DNA from: Brevibacillus laterosporus
Lineage (GTDB): Bacteria > Bacillota > Bacilli > Brevibacillales > Brevibacillaceae
Length of the DNA stretch: 64,000 nt
NCBI GenBank assembly: GCA_007833815.1
Contig: CP033464.1
Location: forward strand, 2,365,501 to 2,429,500
Direction of reading: 5' to 3'
Shown piece after piece: positions 1 to 10,435 of this stretch. Each line of letters begins with the position of its first letter. The stretch's first letter is position 1. The notes beneath the pieces are model-generated. The model was not told where the DNA came from. It saw only the letters and a list, made by a program, of their open reading frames with translations, and searched no databases. Made by a program: the position numbers and the translations under genes.

Positions 1-82
1 CTCAGCAAGTGGAGCTTTCGTGTTGTACTTGGTTTTCTTTTTGATAAATCGGGCATGCTCTTGTGAGAATCAGATTGAAAAA

Positions 83-112
83 CTGGCAGTTCATGGTGTG
101 CCTTGGTATACT
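83..112 (+). promoter_or_regulatory. possible extended -10 promoter before rph
   Basis: An extended -10 element (TG, one base, TATACT at 107-112) has a weak -35 (CTGGCA at 83-88) with 18 bases between them. It would start transcription about 90 bases before the rph start codon. The -35 match is poor, so rph may instead be read from a promoter left of the window. Confidence 0.3.
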
Positions 113-211
113 GATTGAAGGCTTTGTGTCTAAACGTAACTATTCGGGTAACAACCAGTAAATAAGCACAGCGACATGATAACGAATCTGAAAATATGTA
201 GGAGGTCTTTT

Positions 212-949
212 ATGAGATTGGATGGACGTTCGAGCGACCAATTGCGTCCCGTTAAAATTACCCGTAATTACATCAAGCATGCAGAAGGTTCTTGCTTGAT
301 TGAGGTAGGCGATACCAAGGTAATTTGTACGGCGACGTTAGAAGAAAAAGTACCTCCGTTTATGCGAAACGGTGGAAAAGGCTGGATTACAGCTGAATAT
401 TCTATGTTGCCTCGTGCAACAGAAACACGTAATGCCCGCGAATCTTCTAGAGGCAAGGTTGGAGGACGTACGATGGAGATTCAACGTCTGATTGGCCGTG
501 CACTCCGTTCTGTAGTGAAATTAGAAGCGATGGGGGAACGTACAATTTGGTTAGATTGTGACGTTATTCAGGCAGATGGCGGTACTCGTACTGCTTCTAT
601 TACCGGTGCATTTGTAGCAATGGTAGATGCTATGAATAGATTAGTGACTGCTGGCACTTGGAAAGAGCTACCGATCACAGATTTCCTAGCTGCTACTTCC
701 GTAGGTGTAGTAGAGGGTAAACCGGTGTTGGATCTGAATTATAAAGAGGATTCGTCTGCGATGGTGGATATGAATGTCATAATGACAGGCGCAGGTAAAT
801 ATGTAGAGTTGCAAGGGACGGGGGAAGAATCTCCGTTTAGCACAGAGGAATTAATGCAATTACTTGCTTTGGGTCAAAAAGGTGTTCAAGACCTCATTGA
901 GCTACAAAAAGAAGTACTAGGAGAAGTAAAACTCCACGGCAAAGCGTAA
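212..949 (+). CDS. rph: ribonuclease PH
   Basis: RNase PH is a phosphate-dependent 3'-to-5' exoribonuclease that trims tRNA 3' ends and forms a hexameric ring in the cytoplasm. The 245-residue protein starts [14 protein letters not shown] and has the expected family length. It carries the typical R[17 protein letters not shown] helix (residues about 79-100) and a [15 protein letters not shown] strand containing the phosphate-site region. I chose the ATG at 212 over an in-frame ATG at 176 because GGAGG at 201-205 sits at the right distance and the family N-terminus starts there. A terminator follows. In Bacillus it likewise precedes rdgB. Confidence 0.96.
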   Translation: MRLDGRSSDQLRPVKITRNYIKHAEGSCLIEVGDTKVICTATLEEKVPPFMRNGGKGWITAEYSMLPRATETRNARESSRGKVGGRTMEIQRLIGRALRSVVKLEAMGERTIWLDCDVIQADGGTRTASITGAFVAMVDAMNRLVTAGTWKELPITDFLAATSVGVVEGKPVLDLNYKEDSSAMVDMNVIMTGAGKYVELQGTGEESPFSTEELMQLLALGQKGVQDLIELQKEVLGEVKLHGKA

Positions 950-973
950 CTTTCGAGCTTACATAGTTGATTA

Positions 974-1018
974 AACCCGAAAAGCGGACTTATTCACAAA
1001 TCTGCTGTTCGGGTTTTT
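974..1018 (+). terminator. intrinsic terminator after rph
   Basis: An outer stem AACCCGAA/TTCGGGTT continues into an AGCGGA/TCTGCT inner stem with G-U pairs and ends in five T residues. It is 25 bases past the rph stop codon. Confidence 0.8.
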
Positions 1019-1217
1019 AAATAATCGGCACGAAAAAATTAATCTATGGATGAAAATGTGTGGAAGGATGAAAAAACTCTAGGTTGTATTTTGTACATTT
1101 TAATAAGATTGGAAAGATGAATTTTTACATTGCATACGATATAATGTGGGGTAATACATAGGTAATACAGAAAATGGAATAAAGAATAGCTTCTTATCAC
1201 GAAAGCGGGGGACGAGC

Positions 1218-1826
1218 ATGAGTGAACAAACATCAAAGAAAAAAGTGGTGTTAGCCACTAGAAATCAAGGGAAAGTTCGCGAATTCAACCGATTGTTTGT
1301 CGCATTGAATCTGGAGGCAGTCAGTGTATCGGATTTTCCGGATGCACCCGAGGTAGAAGAAGATGGCGAAACGTTTGAAGCCAATGCCCTCAAAAAAGCA
1401 AAAACAATCTCAGAATTGTTAGGACTACCAGCAATCGGGGATGATTCTGGCTTAGAGGTAGATGCATTAGATGGTGCGCCAGGAGTTTATTCTGCACGTT
1501 TTGCAGGAGAAAAGGCTACAGATGAAGAAAACTATCAAAAACTGTTAACCGAACTCGCAGATGTTCCGATGAAAGATCGAACAGCTCGCTTCCGTTGTAC
1601 ACTAGCTTATGTAGTACCAGGCCAAGAGCCAGTTATTGCGACTGGAACTTGTGAAGGGGCCATCGCACATGCGCCGTCCGGTTCCAACGGTTTTGGTTAT
1701 GATCCTATCTTTTTTGTACCAAGTCAGTTATGCACGATGGCAGAGTTGGCACCTGAACAGAAAAATGTAATCAGTCATCGGGCCATCGCCATGCAGGGTT
1801 TGCTAGAAAAACTGAGGGAGAGATAG
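1218..1826 (+). CDS. rdgB: XTP/dITP pyrophosphatase (RdgB/HAM1 family)
   Basis: This enzyme hydrolyses non-canonical purine triphosphates (XTP, dITP, ITP) to monophosphates and pyrophosphate, keeping deaminated bases out of nucleic acids. The 202 residues match the family length. The nucleotide-binding T-R-N-Q-G-K-V-R-E-F motif is near residue 14, followed by GDDSGLEVDALDGAPGVYSA with the metal- and base-binding acidic residues, and SGSNGFGYDPIF near residue 150. GGGGGA lies 5-10 bases before the ATG. It is followed after two bases by the phosphodiesterase gene, as in the Bacillus ysnA-ysnB pair. Confidence 0.95.
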   Translation: MSEQTSKKKVVLATRNQGKVREFNRLFVALNLEAVSVSDFPDAPEVEEDGETFEANALKKAKTISELLGLPAIGDDSGLEVDALDGAPGVYSARFAGEKATDEENYQKLLTELADVPMKDRTARFRCTLAYVVPGQEPVIATGTCEGAIAHAPSGSNGFGYDPIFFVPSQLCTMAELAPEQKNVISHRAIAMQGLLEKLRER

Positions 1827-1828
1827 GC

Positions 1829-2350
1829 GTGAGCATTCTCATCATCAGCGACACACATGGGCAAGTCAAAGAGGTACAAGACGTGGTGGATCGCCACCCA
1901 GCAGATCTAATTTTGCATTGTGGAGACTTCTGTGTCGACCAGAAGCAAGCACCATTTTCAGGAATGCAGCTCGTGCAAGGAAACTGTGATTTTGAACCAG
2001 TTGCTAAAGATCGAGTTACACACTGGAAAGATTTAATCATTTACCAGACGCATGGACATCTGTACGATGTTAAAAGCTCACTGATGAAGTTGCACTATCG
2101 TGCTGAAGAAGTGGGAGCGAACATTGTGTTGTTTGGACATTCCCATTTTCCAGTATGTGAAGTGGAGAGGGGTATTTTGTTCATTAACCCTGGTAGTTTA
2201 ATGATGCCGCGTGGTTTTCGGACTCCTACATACGCTGTTCTAGATCAAACAGGTACCGATGATTTCCATATTCAGGTACAGGTGCACTTCTACGATCGAC
2301 AAGGACAAGAAATTTCTGAACGCGGTGGTCAATTTTTGACGCGACGCTGA
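1829..2350 (+). CDS. ysnB: YfcE/MJ0936-type metallophosphodiesterase
   Basis: This is a small two-metal phosphodiesterase of the calcineurin-like fold. The metal ligands are all visible: D8 and H10 in SDTHG, D33 in CGD, N52 in QGN, H75 in THGH, and H104/H106 in GHSH. At 173 residues it is the usual length for the MJ0936/YfcE branch. The start is a GTG two bases after the rdgB stop, with its ribosome binding site inside the end of rdgB (GAGGGAGAG), so the two are almost certainly co-transcribed. The physiological substrate is unknown in this family. Confidence 0.9.
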   Translation: MSILIISDTHGQVKEVQDVVDRHPADLILHCGDFCVDQKQAPFSGMQLVQGNCDFEPVAKDRVTHWKDLIIYQTHGHLYDVKSSLMKLHYRAEEVGANIVLFGHSHFPVCEVERGILFINPGSLMMPRGFRTPTYAVLDQTGTDDFHIQVQVHFYDRQGQEISERGGQFLTRR

Positions 2351-2354
2351 TTTC

Positions 2355-2382
2355 TTGAAATTTATTTGTTATGTGATATACT
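2355..2382 (+). promoter_or_regulatory. sigma-A promoter for tig
   Basis: TTGAAA at 2355-2360 and TATACT at 2377-2382 are separated by 16 bases. A TG one base before the -10 makes it an extended -10 promoter. It lies about 100 bases before the tig start codon. Confidence 0.65.
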
Positions 2383-2484
2383 GAAATGGTTATAATGGCA
2401 GGTAAATTGCTTCTTAATGACATAGATAGTTTCTGTGTGGGTGAGGCAATGTTTTCTGGATTTAATCTAGGAGGGGAAGTTTAA

Positions 2485-3768
2485 GTGGTAGCAAAATGGG
2501 AAAAGTTAGAGAATAACCAGGGGGTTTTGACGGTAGAAGTTGATGCCGATCAAGTAAACCTTGCTCTGGATGAAGCATTTAAAAAGGTAGTAAAAAAAGT
2601 GAACGTGCCTGGATTCCGTAAAGGTAAAGTACCTCGCAAAATGTTCGAAAATCGCTTCGGCGTTGAGTCTTTGTACCAAGATGCATTGGACATTCTACTT
2701 CCAAAAGCATACGGACAAGCTGTTCGTGAAGCAGGTATCGATCCTGTTGATCGTCCAGATGTTGACGTAGAACAAATGGAAGCTGGTCAAAAATTGGTTT
2801 TCAAAGCAACGGTTACTGTAAAACCTGAAGTGAAATTGGGCGACTACAAAGGTCTTTCTGTTGAAGAGAAAGATTTCACTGTAGGAGAAGATCAAGTGAA
2901 AGAAGAATTAGAGCGTCTACAAGCTCGTCACGCTGAACTGGTAACAGTTGAAGAAGGCACAGCTACAAATGGCGATTCTGCAAACATTGATTTCGAAGGA
3001 TTCCAAGATGGAGTTGCATTCGAAGGCGGTAAAGCAGAAGACTATTCTTTGGAACTTGGAACAGGAACATTCATCGCTGGTTTTGAAGAGCAAGTCGTAG
3101 GTATGGCGATTGGGGAAGAGAAAGAAGTTACTGTTACTTTCCCAGAAGAATACCATTCTCCAAACCTTGCAGGTAAAGAAGCTGTCTTCAAAGTAAAATT
3201 GAACAGCCTAAAACGTAAAAATTTACCTGAGTTGGACGATGAATTCGCGAAAGATGTAAGCGAATTTGACACGTTGGAAGAATACAAAGCTGATCTGAAA
3301 GCTAAATTAGAAGAAAAAACTGAAGCGGATAAGAAAAACCATATCCGTGAGCAATTGGTTCTAAAAGCTACAGAGAACGCTGAGATCGAAATTCCAGATG
3401 TTATGATTGAGTCAGAGCTTGATCAAATGGTTAAAGAGTTTGAGCAACGCTTGCAAATGCAAGGTATGAACCTTGAATTGTACTACCAATTCTCTGGTAC
3501 TGATGAATCGGCTCTTCGTGATCAAATGCGTAAAGACGCAGTGTTGCGCGTACGCACAGCATTGGTTCTTGAAGCAATCGCTAAAGCAGAAAATCTTGAA
3601 ACAAATGAAGAAGATGTAAATCAAGAACTTGAGCAATATGCGAAGATGTATGGTCGTCCTGCTGACGAACTTAAGAAAATCTTTGGTGCTCAAGACGGAC
3701 TTGCTGGTTTGTACCGCGAAATCTTAACTCGTAAAGTTGTAGATTTGTTGGTTGCAGAAAGCAAATAA
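2485..3768 (+). CDS. tig: trigger factor
   Basis: Trigger factor is the ribosome-associated chaperone and prolyl isomerase that meets nascent chains at the exit tunnel. The order is typical: a ribosome-binding domain with the signature G-F-R-K-G-K-V-P (43-50), an FKBP-like PPIase domain (about 155-245), and a helical C-terminal chaperone domain. Its 427 residues match the Bacillus protein. The start codon is GTG, preceded by AGGAGGGGA. It has its own promoter and a strong terminator, so it is probably monocistronic, and it sits just before clpP/clpX so that folding and degradation genes adjoin. Confidence 0.97.
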   Translation: MVAKWEKLENNQGVLTVEVDADQVNLALDEAFKKVVKKVNVPGFRKGKVPRKMFENRFGVESLYQDALDILLPKAYGQAVREAGIDPVDRPDVDVEQMEAGQKLVFKATVTVKPEVKLGDYKGLSVEEKDFTVGEDQVKEELERLQARHAELVTVEEGTATNGDSANIDFEGFQDGVAFEGGKAEDYSLELGTGTFIAGFEEQVVGMAIGEEKEVTVTFPEEYHSPNLAGKEAVFKVKLNSLKRKNLPELDDEFAKDVSEFDTLEEYKADLKAKLEEKTEADKKNHIREQLVLKATENAEIEIPDVMIESELDQMVKEFEQRLQMQGMNLELYYQFSGTDESALRDQMRKDAVLRVRTALVLEAIAKAENLETNEEDVNQELEQYAKMYGRPADELKKIFGAQDGLAGLYREILTRKVVDLLVAESK

Positions 3769-3792
3769 ACTGCATAACCTTAAATATGGGCG

Positions 3793-3824
3793 CAAGGCAC
3801 GAACGTTTTTTCGTGCCTTGTTTT
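3793..3824 (+). terminator. intrinsic terminator after tig
   Basis: An 11-base perfect stem CAAGGCACGAA/TTCGTGCCTTG is followed by TTTT. It leaves only 43 bases before clpP, with no clear promoter in them. Confidence 0.85.
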
Positions 3825-3867
3825 CTCAGATAAAGGAAGCAGAAATGAGTGAAGGAGGCCATCCCTT

Positions 3868-4446
3868 ATGCTGATCCCTATGGTCGTAGAGCAAACTAAC
3901 CGCGGAGAACGTGCGTACGATATTTATTCACGTCTATTAAAAGACCGTATCATATTCCTAGGAAGCGAGATTGATGATGAAATAGCAAATGCTGTAGTAG
4001 CACAATTGTTATTCCTCGAGTCCGAAGAGTCAGGAAAAGACATCAGCCTATACATAAATTCTCCAGGCGGTTCTGTAACCGCAGGCATGGCGATTTATGA
4101 CACCATGCAATTTATCAAATCGGACGTTTCCACGATTTGCATCGGCATGGCGGCCAGCATGGGTGCGGTACTTTTGGCAGCAGGCGCGAAAGGTAAGCGC
4201 TATGCGTTGCCAAACAGTGAAGTGATGATTCATCAACCGCTGGGTGGTGTTCGTGGTCAAGCGGAGGATATTCGTATTCACGCTGATTGGATTATCAAAA
4301 CAAAGCGTCAATTAAATGAGATTTTGGCAGAAAGAACAGGTCAACCTTATGAAGTGATTGACCGCGATACAGATCGCGATAACTTCATGTCTGCTGAGGA
4401 AGCGAAAAACTACGGGTTAATTGACAGTGTGATCGAACGCCGTTAA
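3868..4446 (+). CDS. clpP: ATP-dependent Clp protease proteolytic subunit ClpP
   Basis: ClpP is the tetradecameric serine peptidase that degrades substrates fed to it by Clp ATPases such as the ClpX encoded next. The catalytic triad is present as S97 (GMAASMG), H122 (MIHQPLGG) and D171 (DRDN). The 192 residues are the normal length. AAGGAGG precedes the ATG. In B. subtilis clpP lies far from clpX, so its position between tig and clpX here is a difference from that species, though the tig-clpP-clpX order is common in other bacteria. No CtsR box was recognised upstream. Confidence 0.97.
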   Translation: MLIPMVVEQTNRGERAYDIYSRLLKDRIIFLGSEIDDEIANAVVAQLLFLESEESGKDISLYINSPGGSVTAGMAIYDTMQFIKSDVSTICIGMAASMGAVLLAAGAKGKRYALPNSEVMIHQPLGGVRGQAEDIRIHADWIIKTKRQLNEILAERTGQPYEVIDRDTDRDNFMSAEEAKNYGLIDSVIERR

Positions 4447-4497
4447 GGGGCCATCCTGTGCTAGGCTGAAAAAATCATCGACGTGAGGTGAAAAAAC

Positions 4498-5757
4498 ATG
4501 TTCAAATTTAATGACGATAAAGGTCAATTGAAATGCTCTTTCTGCGGAAAGTCTCAAGAGCAAGTGCGTAAGCTTGTAGCTGGTCCTGGTGTTTACATTT
4601 GTGACGAGTGTATTGAGCTTTGCAATGAGATCGTGCAAGAAGAGTTAGGAACCGATGAAGAAATCGATATGAAGGAAATTCCAAAACCATTGGAAATCCG
4701 TAATATCCTAGATGATTACGTTATCGGACAAAATCAAGCTAAGAAATCTTTGGCTGTTGCTGTATATAACCACTACAAACGCATTAATTCTGGTGCGAAA
4801 ATCGAGGACGTGGAATTATCTAAATCCAATATCGTTCTGATTGGGCCAACAGGTAGTGGTAAAACGTTGTTAGCTCAAACGCTAGCTCGTATCCTAAATG
4901 TACCGTTCGCGATTGCTGATGCTACATCATTAACTGAAGCAGGGTATGTAGGGGAAGATGTTGAGAACATCTTGCTAAAACTTATTCAAGCTGCCGATTA
5001 TGATGTAGAAAAAGCTGAGAAAGGGATTATTTATATTGACGAGATCGATAAAGTGGCTCGTAAATCTGAGAATCCTTCTATCACGCGTGACGTTTCAGGG
5101 GAAGGCGTACAACAAGCTTTGTTGAAAATTCTGGAAGGCACAGTAGCGAGCGTACCTCCGCAAGGTGGACGTAAGCATCCGCATCAGGAATTCATTCAAA
5201 TCGATACCTCCAATATCTTGTTCATTTGCGGTGGTGCTTTTGATGGCATCGAACAAATCATCAAGCGCCGTATTGGTAAAAAGGTAATTGGTTTTGGTTC
5301 CGAAATGGTGGAAGGCGTGAAGTCCGACTTGAAACAAGGCGAATACCTGAAATACGTATTGCCTGAAGATCTGCTTAAATTCGGTCTGATACCTGAGTTT
5401 GTAGGTCGTTTGCCGGTACACGCAACGTTGGAACCATTGGATGAGGAGACGCTGGTACGTATTTTGACAGAGCCAAAGAATGCTTTGATCAAACAATACC
5501 AAAAGCTGCTTAGCCTAGACGGAGTAGAGTTGGAGTTTACAGAAGGTGCTTTGTCTCAAATCGCTAAGGAAGCGATCAAGCGTAACACCGGTGCTCGTGG
5601 TCTACGTGCGATTATTGAACAAATCATGCTAGATATGATGTATGAGCTTCCATCTCGTGAAGACGTGGAGAAGTGCCTGATTACCGAAGAAGTGGTTAGC
5701 GAAAAAGTGAAGCCACAACTGAAGAATAAAGAAGGCGACATCATTCAATCTGCGTAA
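4498..5757 (+). CDS. clpX: ATP-dependent Clp protease ATP-binding subunit ClpX
   Basis: ClpX is the AAA+ unfoldase that recognises tagged or native substrates and threads them into ClpP. A four-cysteine zinc-binding domain (C13, C16, C35, C38) is followed by the Walker A GPTGSGKT (116-123), pore loop GYVGED (149-154), Walker B IIYIDEID (177-184), a ClpP-docking IGF loop, and a sensor-2 GARGLR motif. The 419 residues are full length. It follows clpP by 51 bases and is followed by a terminator. Confidence 0.97.
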   Translation: MFKFNDDKGQLKCSFCGKSQEQVRKLVAGPGVYICDECIELCNEIVQEELGTDEEIDMKEIPKPLEIRNILDDYVIGQNQAKKSLAVAVYNHYKRINSGAKIEDVELSKSNIVLIGPTGSGKTLLAQTLARILNVPFAIADATSLTEAGYVGEDVENILLKLIQAADYDVEKAEKGIIYIDEIDKVARKSENPSITRDVSGEGVQQALLKILEGTVASVPPQGGRKHPHQEFIQIDTSNILFICGGAFDGIEQIIKRRIGKKVIGFGSEMVEGVKSDLKQGEYLKYVLPEDLLKFGLIPEFVGRLPVHATLEPLDEETLVRILTEPKNALIKQYQKLLSLDGVELEFTEGALSQIAKEAIKRNTGARGLRAIIEQIMLDMMYELPSREDVEKCLITEEVVSEKVKPQLKNKEGDIIQSA

Positions 5758-5778
5758 CTATTCGTTGAAAATCATGAT

Positions 5779-5816
5779 AAAAAGGTGCTATGTTCTTTTG
5801 AACAGGCACCTTTTTT
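5779..5816 (+). terminator. intrinsic terminator after clpX
   Basis: The arms AAAGGTGC and GGCACCTTT, with an inner TGTTC/GAACA stem, close a TTTT loop and end in a run of T. Confidence 0.8.
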
Positions 5817-5960
5817 GATGGCCAAAAAACAGTCCATCATGTATCGAGGTAAGCCATATGTAGTTGTTTTACAGCTTGCTATGTAGGATACTGATGCAAA
5901 AGAAAGCAATGTTACTAATGGAGCCTAAGTAGATATCCTAAAAGGTTGTTTAACGTTCCT

Positions 5961-5990
5961 GTTTACTCTCCCATTCACTAGGTAATACTA
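5961..5990 (+). promoter_or_regulatory. sigma-F-type promoter for lonB
   Basis: GTTTA at 5961-5965, exactly 15 bases, then GGTAATACTA at 5981-5990. This fits every defined position of the published sigma-F consensus (GYWTA-N15-GGNRANAHTR). It lies 51 bases before the lonB start codon. In B. subtilis lonB is a forespore gene read by sigma-F, so the site agrees with the gene. Confidence 0.65.
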
Positions 5991-6041
5991 CTTTATATAG
6001 TTTTTGGAGGCACTACCAGCATTACTTGGGAGGGTATAGAA

Positions 6042-7769
6042 TTGGAATATACAACAGTCATAGTAGGGGCTATTGAGCTTGTCGTAGGGATCATTATAGG
6101 CATCTACTTTTTTAATTTGCTAAAGATGCAACGAACAACAAAGGTTTCAACTGACAAGGAATCTCGTAAAGAGGTAGATCATTTACGAAAAATGAAAATG
6201 GTTGCATTGACTGAGCCATTGTCTGAGAAAACACGACCTAGCAAGCTAGAAGATATCGTTGGACAACAGGATGGGCTAAAAGCGTTGCGAGCAGCATTGT
6301 GCGGACCTAATCCTCAACATGTTATTATTTATGGGCCTCCCGGGGTAGGGAAGACAGCAGCCGCACGTGTGGTGTTGGAAGCTGCCAAAAAAAGCTCCCT
6401 TTCTCCTTTTAAGCTAGATGCAAAATTTGTGGAGATTGATGCGACGATTGCTCGATTCGATGAACGTGGCATCGCTGATCCTCTAATTGGCTCGGTGCAT
6501 GATCCAATCTATCAGGGTGCGGGTTCTATGGGACAAGCTGGTATTCCGCAACCAAAACCAGGTGCTGTTACCAAGGCACATGGAGGGATTTTGTTCCTAG
6601 ATGAAATAGGCGAGCTACATTCGGTACAGATGAATAAATTGCTAAAAGTGCTAGAAGACCGAAAAGTGATGCTGGAGAGCGCTTATTACAGCGAGGATAA
6701 TAACCAAATTCCTGCCCACATTCATGAAATTTTTCAATATGGCCTGCCAGCGGATTTTCGTTTAGTCGGAGCGACGACCCGTACACCAGAGGAAATACCA
6801 CCTGCCTTGCGTTCGCGTTGCTTAGAGATTTTTTTTCGGCCATTACAGCCTAATGAAATTGGAAGCATTGTTTCAAATGCCATGCAAAAAATGCAAATTC
6901 AGGTAGTGGATGAGGCTATTTCAGTGATAGAGCGTTATGCTACCAATGGACGGGAAGCAATTAATACATTACAGATAGCTGCTGGAATTTGTATGACAGA
7001 AGGCCGTGAGATTGTCACCACTCAAGACGTGGAATGGGTGGTTCATAGCAGTCAAAAATCGCCACGTCAGGAGAAACAGGTTCATGAACCGGCGCAAATT
7101 GGTGTGATTAATGGGCTGGCTGTCTATGGTCCTAATATGGGAACTGTGATGGAGCTGGAGGTAACAGCCTCACTAGCGCCAATTAAGGGCGCAGGTAGAC
7201 TTATTTTGACTGGTTTAGTGGAAGAGGAGGAGTTGGGTAGTCCTAGCCGTACAATCCGCCGTAAATCCATGGCAAAGGGCTCCATTGATAATGTATTAAC
7301 TGTTCTGCACCGATTAGGCATTCAGCCATATGATTACGATTTACACATAAATTTTCCGGGTGGTGTGCCTGTGGATGGTCCTTCCGCAGGTTTGACGATC
7401 GCGATTGCTATCTTCTCAGCTATCAAGGAAAGACGGATTGACAATTTGTTGGCTGTTACAGGCGAGGTTAGTATACATGGGAAAGTGAAACCAGTCGGGG
7501 GCGTGGTTGCCAAGGTAGAAGCGGCTCGTCAGGCAGGCGCTAAACGTGTTTTTATCCCAGCAGAGAACTGGCAGACGATCTTTACCGATGTGGAGGGCAT
7601 CGAAGTAATCGCGATCCATCATGTAGAGGAAGCAATACACATGGCATTCGTAGATGAAGGAGCTTTGGATCAAATCGTTGAGGAAGAACAGGGAGAAGAA
7701 ACTTATGTACCGCCATTTAGTGTACCTGTACAAGTGGAAGGGATTCAGCCAGGTGGTTTGCCGCTGTAA
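6042..7769 (+). CDS. lonB: LonB, forespore Lon-family protease
   Basis: This is a membrane-anchored AAA+ serine protease of the Lon family without the long LonA N-terminal domain. A transmembrane helix (about residues 5-27) is followed by Walker A GPPGVGKT (98-105), Walker B ILFLDEIG (183-190), and a Lon peptidase domain with the Ser-Lys dyad S448 (DGPSAG) and K491 (GGVVAKVEAA). The 575 residues are slightly longer than the Bacillus protein. The start is TTG with GGGAGGG 7-13 bases upstream. The sigma-F-like promoter suggests forespore expression. Confidence 0.93.
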   Translation: MEYTTVIVGAIELVVGIIIGIYFFNLLKMQRTTKVSTDKESRKEVDHLRKMKMVALTEPLSEKTRPSKLEDIVGQQDGLKALRAALCGPNPQHVIIYGPPGVGKTAAARVVLEAAKKSSLSPFKLDAKFVEIDATIARFDERGIADPLIGSVHDPIYQGAGSMGQAGIPQPKPGAVTKAHGGILFLDEIGELHSVQMNKLLKVLEDRKVMLESAYYSEDNNQIPAHIHEIFQYGLPADFRLVGATTRTPEEIPPALRSRCLEIFFRPLQPNEIGSIVSNAMQKMQIQVVDEAISVIERYATNGREAINTLQIAAGICMTEGREIVTTQDVEWVVHSSQKSPRQEKQVHEPAQIGVINGLAVYGPNMGTVMELEVTASLAPIKGAGRLILTGLVEEEELGSPSRTIRRKSMAKGSIDNVLTVLHRLGIQPYDYDLHINFPGGVPVDGPSAGLTIAIAIFSAIKERRIDNLLAVTGEVSIHGKVKPVGGVVAKVEAARQAGAKRVFIPAENWQTIFTDVEGIEVIAIHHVEEAIHMAFVDEGALDQIVEEEQGEETYVPPFSVPVQVEGIQPGGLPL

Positions 7770-7805
7770 CAACCAAAATAAATATAGTTAGTGAGTTTTT
7801 TACAC

Positions 7806-7841
7806 ATAGGCTCCGTCCCTATATGGTTTGACGGAGCCTAT
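7806..7841 (+). terminator. hairpin after lonB
   Basis: A 12-base perfect stem ATAGGCTCCGTC/GACGGAGCCTAT lies 36 bases past the lonB stop. There is no real T run after it, so termination strength is uncertain. Confidence 0.5.
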
Positions 7842-7995
7842 CTCTATCCTTTACTTTACAATCAAAGTGCATGAAAGAGCAGAAGCTTCTATGAAAGATT
7901 AGGAATTTTTGGGTATAATAAAAACTGCTCATCATCGTGTATGTTACGAATGTTTCAGTGAGAGGCGTGCTGTGTAAGCAAATGCATGTGGTCAT

Positions 7996-8025
7996 TAGAC
8001 ATTGGGTATCATTTTGCGATACAAT
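7996..8025 (+). promoter_or_regulatory. candidate sigma-A promoter for lonA
   Basis: TAGACA at 7996-8001 and TACAAT at 8020-8025 are 18 bases apart, about 70 bases before the lonA ATG. A second -10-like TATAAT lies at 7914-7919 with a poor -35. The 7770-8095 gap otherwise holds only the lonB hairpin, and no CIRCE or CtsR operator was recognised in it. Confidence 0.4.
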
Positions 8026-8095
8026 GAGACGATACCGTCTTTCGGACATTATATAAGAGAGATATCGTGGCCTTAGAAATGGGAGGTGCTTGGTC

Positions 8096-10435
8096 ATGAG
8101 TGAACATACAGGATCCCGTGAAATACCACTGCTTCCGCTTCGTGGTTTATTGGTTTATCCAAGCATGGTGTTGCATTTGGATGTCGGACGTGAAAAATCC
8201 GTAAAAGCTCTAGAAAGAGCAATGGTAGATGATAATTATATTCTGTTGTCTACACAAGAAGATGTGCAGGTAGAAGAACCGGATACAGAACAAATCTATT
8301 TGGTAGGTACCGTTGCACGAGTCAAGCAGATGTTAAAACTGCCTAATGGAACTATTCGCGTATTAGTGGAAGGCTTAGAGCGTGCCACGATTAATGAATA
8401 TCTGCAAAAAGATGAATACTACTATGTTTCGATTACATATTTACCTGAAACAAGGGAAAATGAAAATGAAATCGAAGCTATGGTACGAACGGTTTTGCAG
8501 CAATTTGAGCAGTACATCAAAATTTCTAAAAAAGTGTCCCCTGAGACGCTTAGCTCCGTTAGTGATATTGAAGAAGCCGGTCGCATGGCGGATGTCATTG
8601 CATCCCATTTGCCGCTCAAGATGAAGGATAAGCAAGACGTACTAGAAGCAGTAGATGTGCATCATCGTCTGGAAATCTTGCTCAACATCTTAAACAATGA
8701 GCGTGAAGTGCTGGAGCTAGAACGCCGTATTGGTCAACGAGTTAAGAAGCAAATGGAAAAAACCCAAAAAGAATATTATCTGCGTGAACAGATGAAGGCA
8801 ATTCAGAAGGAACTAGGCGAGCGTGACGGGCGCAATGGAGAAATGGATGATCTACGTGAACAGTTGCTACAGTCTGATGCCCCTGAACGTATCAAGGTCA
8901 AGCTGGAAAAAGAGCTTGATCGCTTAGATAAGATGCCAGCTACTTCTGCAGAAAGCAGTGTGGTTCGTACTTACATTGACACATTGCTCTCTTTGCCATG
9001 GACGAAAAAGACAGAAGATAATCTGGATATTGCTCATGCCGAAGCGATTTTGGATGAAGATCACTATGGTCTTGAAAAGCCGAAAGAGCGTATCCTAGAG
9101 TATCTTGCTGTTCAAAAATTGGTAAGTGAGTTGAAAGGGCCAATTCTGTGCCTTGTCGGTCCCCCGGGTGTCGGTAAAACCTCGTTGGGTCGATCTATCG
9201 CAAGAGCGATGGGCCGCGAGTTTATCCGTATCTCGCTTGGTGGTGTACGTGATGAAGCTGAAATTCGTGGGCACCGTCGTACCTATGTAGGAGCGATGCC
9301 AGGCCGAATCATTCAGTCAATGCGTCAAGCGGGTACAGTCAATCCGGTTATTTTGCTCGATGAGATTGATAAGCTCGCGAGTGATTTCCGTGGAGATCCA
9401 GCATCTGCATTATTGGAAGTACTTGATCCGAATCAAAACGATAAATTTAGCGATCATTACGTAGAAGAAACCTATGATTTGTCCAATGTTATCTTTTTAA
9501 CAACGGCAAATACACTACACACTATACCAAGACCATTGCTAGATCGGATGGAGACTATCGAAATTTCCGGTTATACCGAGTTGGAAAAATGGCATATTAT
9601 GCAAGATTATCTCCTGCCTAAAAACATAAAATCGCATGGGATTACGAAAGAGAAGCTACAAATTTCTGAGGATGCCATGATGAAGGTGATTCGTCAGTAT
9701 ACACGTGAAGCAGGGGTACGTAACTTGAACCGTGAAGCGGCTAATCTATGCCGTAAAGCTGCCAAAATCATTGTAAGTGGAGAGAAAAAGCGTGTGGTCG
9801 TGACACCGAAGACCTTAGAAAACCTGCTTGGTAAACCACGATTCCGCTATGGTTTAGCAGAGAAAGAAGACCAAATCGGGTCTGTTACTGGATTAGCTTG
9901 GACTCAGGTAGGTGGCGATACCTTAAACGTGGAAGTAAGTGTTTTCTCGGGGAAAGGTACATTGACGTTAACAGGACAATTAGGCGATGTAATGAAAGAG
10001 TCGGCACAAGCAGCTCTCAGCTATATCCGTTCTCGTGCTGGTCAATGGGACATTACGCAGGACTTCTTGGATAAAAATGATATCCATATTCACGTACCAG
10101 AAGGAGCGATTCCAAAGGATGGCCCTTCCGCAGGGATTACGATGGCAACTGCTTTGTTATCAGCCATGACAAATATTCCTGTGCGTAAAGAAGTGGGTAT
10201 GACAGGTGAGATTACGTTACGTGGTCGTGTTTTGCCGATTGGTGGATTGAAAGAAAAAGTGCTTTCTGCCCATCGTGCTGGCTTAACCACCATCATCTTG
10301 CCAATTGAAAATGAGAAAGACTTGGAAGATATTCCAGACAGTGTGAAAAATGATATGACGTTCCATCCTGTAGAACACATGGATGACGTTATCAAATATG
10401 CTTTCGTGCAAGGGAAAATGGTGAAAAAGAAATGA
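8096..10435 (+). CDS. lonA: ATP-dependent protease La (LonA)
   Basis: LonA is the general cytoplasmic Lon protease for damaged and regulatory proteins. The 779 residues comprise a substrate-binding N-domain with a coiled coil, the AAA+ module with Walker A GPPGVGKT (355-362) and [10 protein letters not shown] Walker B, and the peptidase domain with S678 (DGPSAG) and K721 (GGLKEK). I chose the ATG at 8096 over a TTG at 8090 because GGGAGGTG at 8081-8088 is 7 bases from the former and touches the latter. The last bases overlap the ysxC start (ATGA), indicating translational coupling. Confidence 0.97.
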   Translation: MSEHTGSREIPLLPLRGLLVYPSMVLHLDVGREKSVKALERAMVDDNYILLSTQEDVQVEEPDTEQIYLVGTVARVKQMLKLPNGTIRVLVEGLERATINEYLQKDEYYYVSITYLPETRENENEIEAMVRTVLQQFEQYIKISKKVSPETLSSVSDIEEAGRMADVIASHLPLKMKDKQDVLEAVDVHHRLEILLNILNNEREVLELERRIGQRVKKQMEKTQKEYYLREQMKAIQKELGERDGRNGEMDDLREQLLQSDAPERIKVKLEKELDRLDKMPATSAESSVVRTYIDTLLSLPWTKKTEDNLDIAHAEAILDEDHYGLEKPKERILEYLAVQKLVSELKGPILCLVGPPGVGKTSLGRSIARAMGREFIRISLGGVRDEAEIRGHRRTYVGAMPGRIIQSMRQAGTVNPVILLDEIDKLASDFRGDPASALLEVLDPNQNDKFSDHYVEETYDLSNVIFLTTANTLHTIPRPLLDRMETIEISGYTELEKWHIMQDYLLPKNIKSHGITKEKLQISEDAMMKVIRQYTREAGVRNLNREAANLCRKAAKIIVSGEKKRVVVTPKTLENLLGKPRFRYGLAEKEDQIGSVTGLAWTQVGGDTLNVEVSVFSGKGTLTLTGQLGDVMKESAQAALSYIRSRAGQWDITQDFLDKNDIHIHVPEGAIPKDGPSAGITMATALLSAMTNIPVRKEVGMTGEITLRGRVLPIGGLKEKVLSAHRAGLTTIILPIENEKDLEDIPDSVKNDMTFHPVEHMDDVIKYAFVQGKMVKKK

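Noticed and set aside
1-116. Possible end of an upstream gene such as gerM
   Set aside because: Frames ending at 66 and 116 do not show recognisable gerM or other family residues, so no partial gene is listed.
5095-5502. 135-residue minus-strand frame inside clpX
   Set aside because: ClpX on the plus strand is complete and conserved; the antisense frame has no start signals.
7770-8095. Heat-shock operators (CIRCE or CtsR box) before lonA
   Set aside because: Neither TTAGCACTC/GAGTGCTAA nor a GGTCAAA direct repeat was found; only promoter-like boxes are present.
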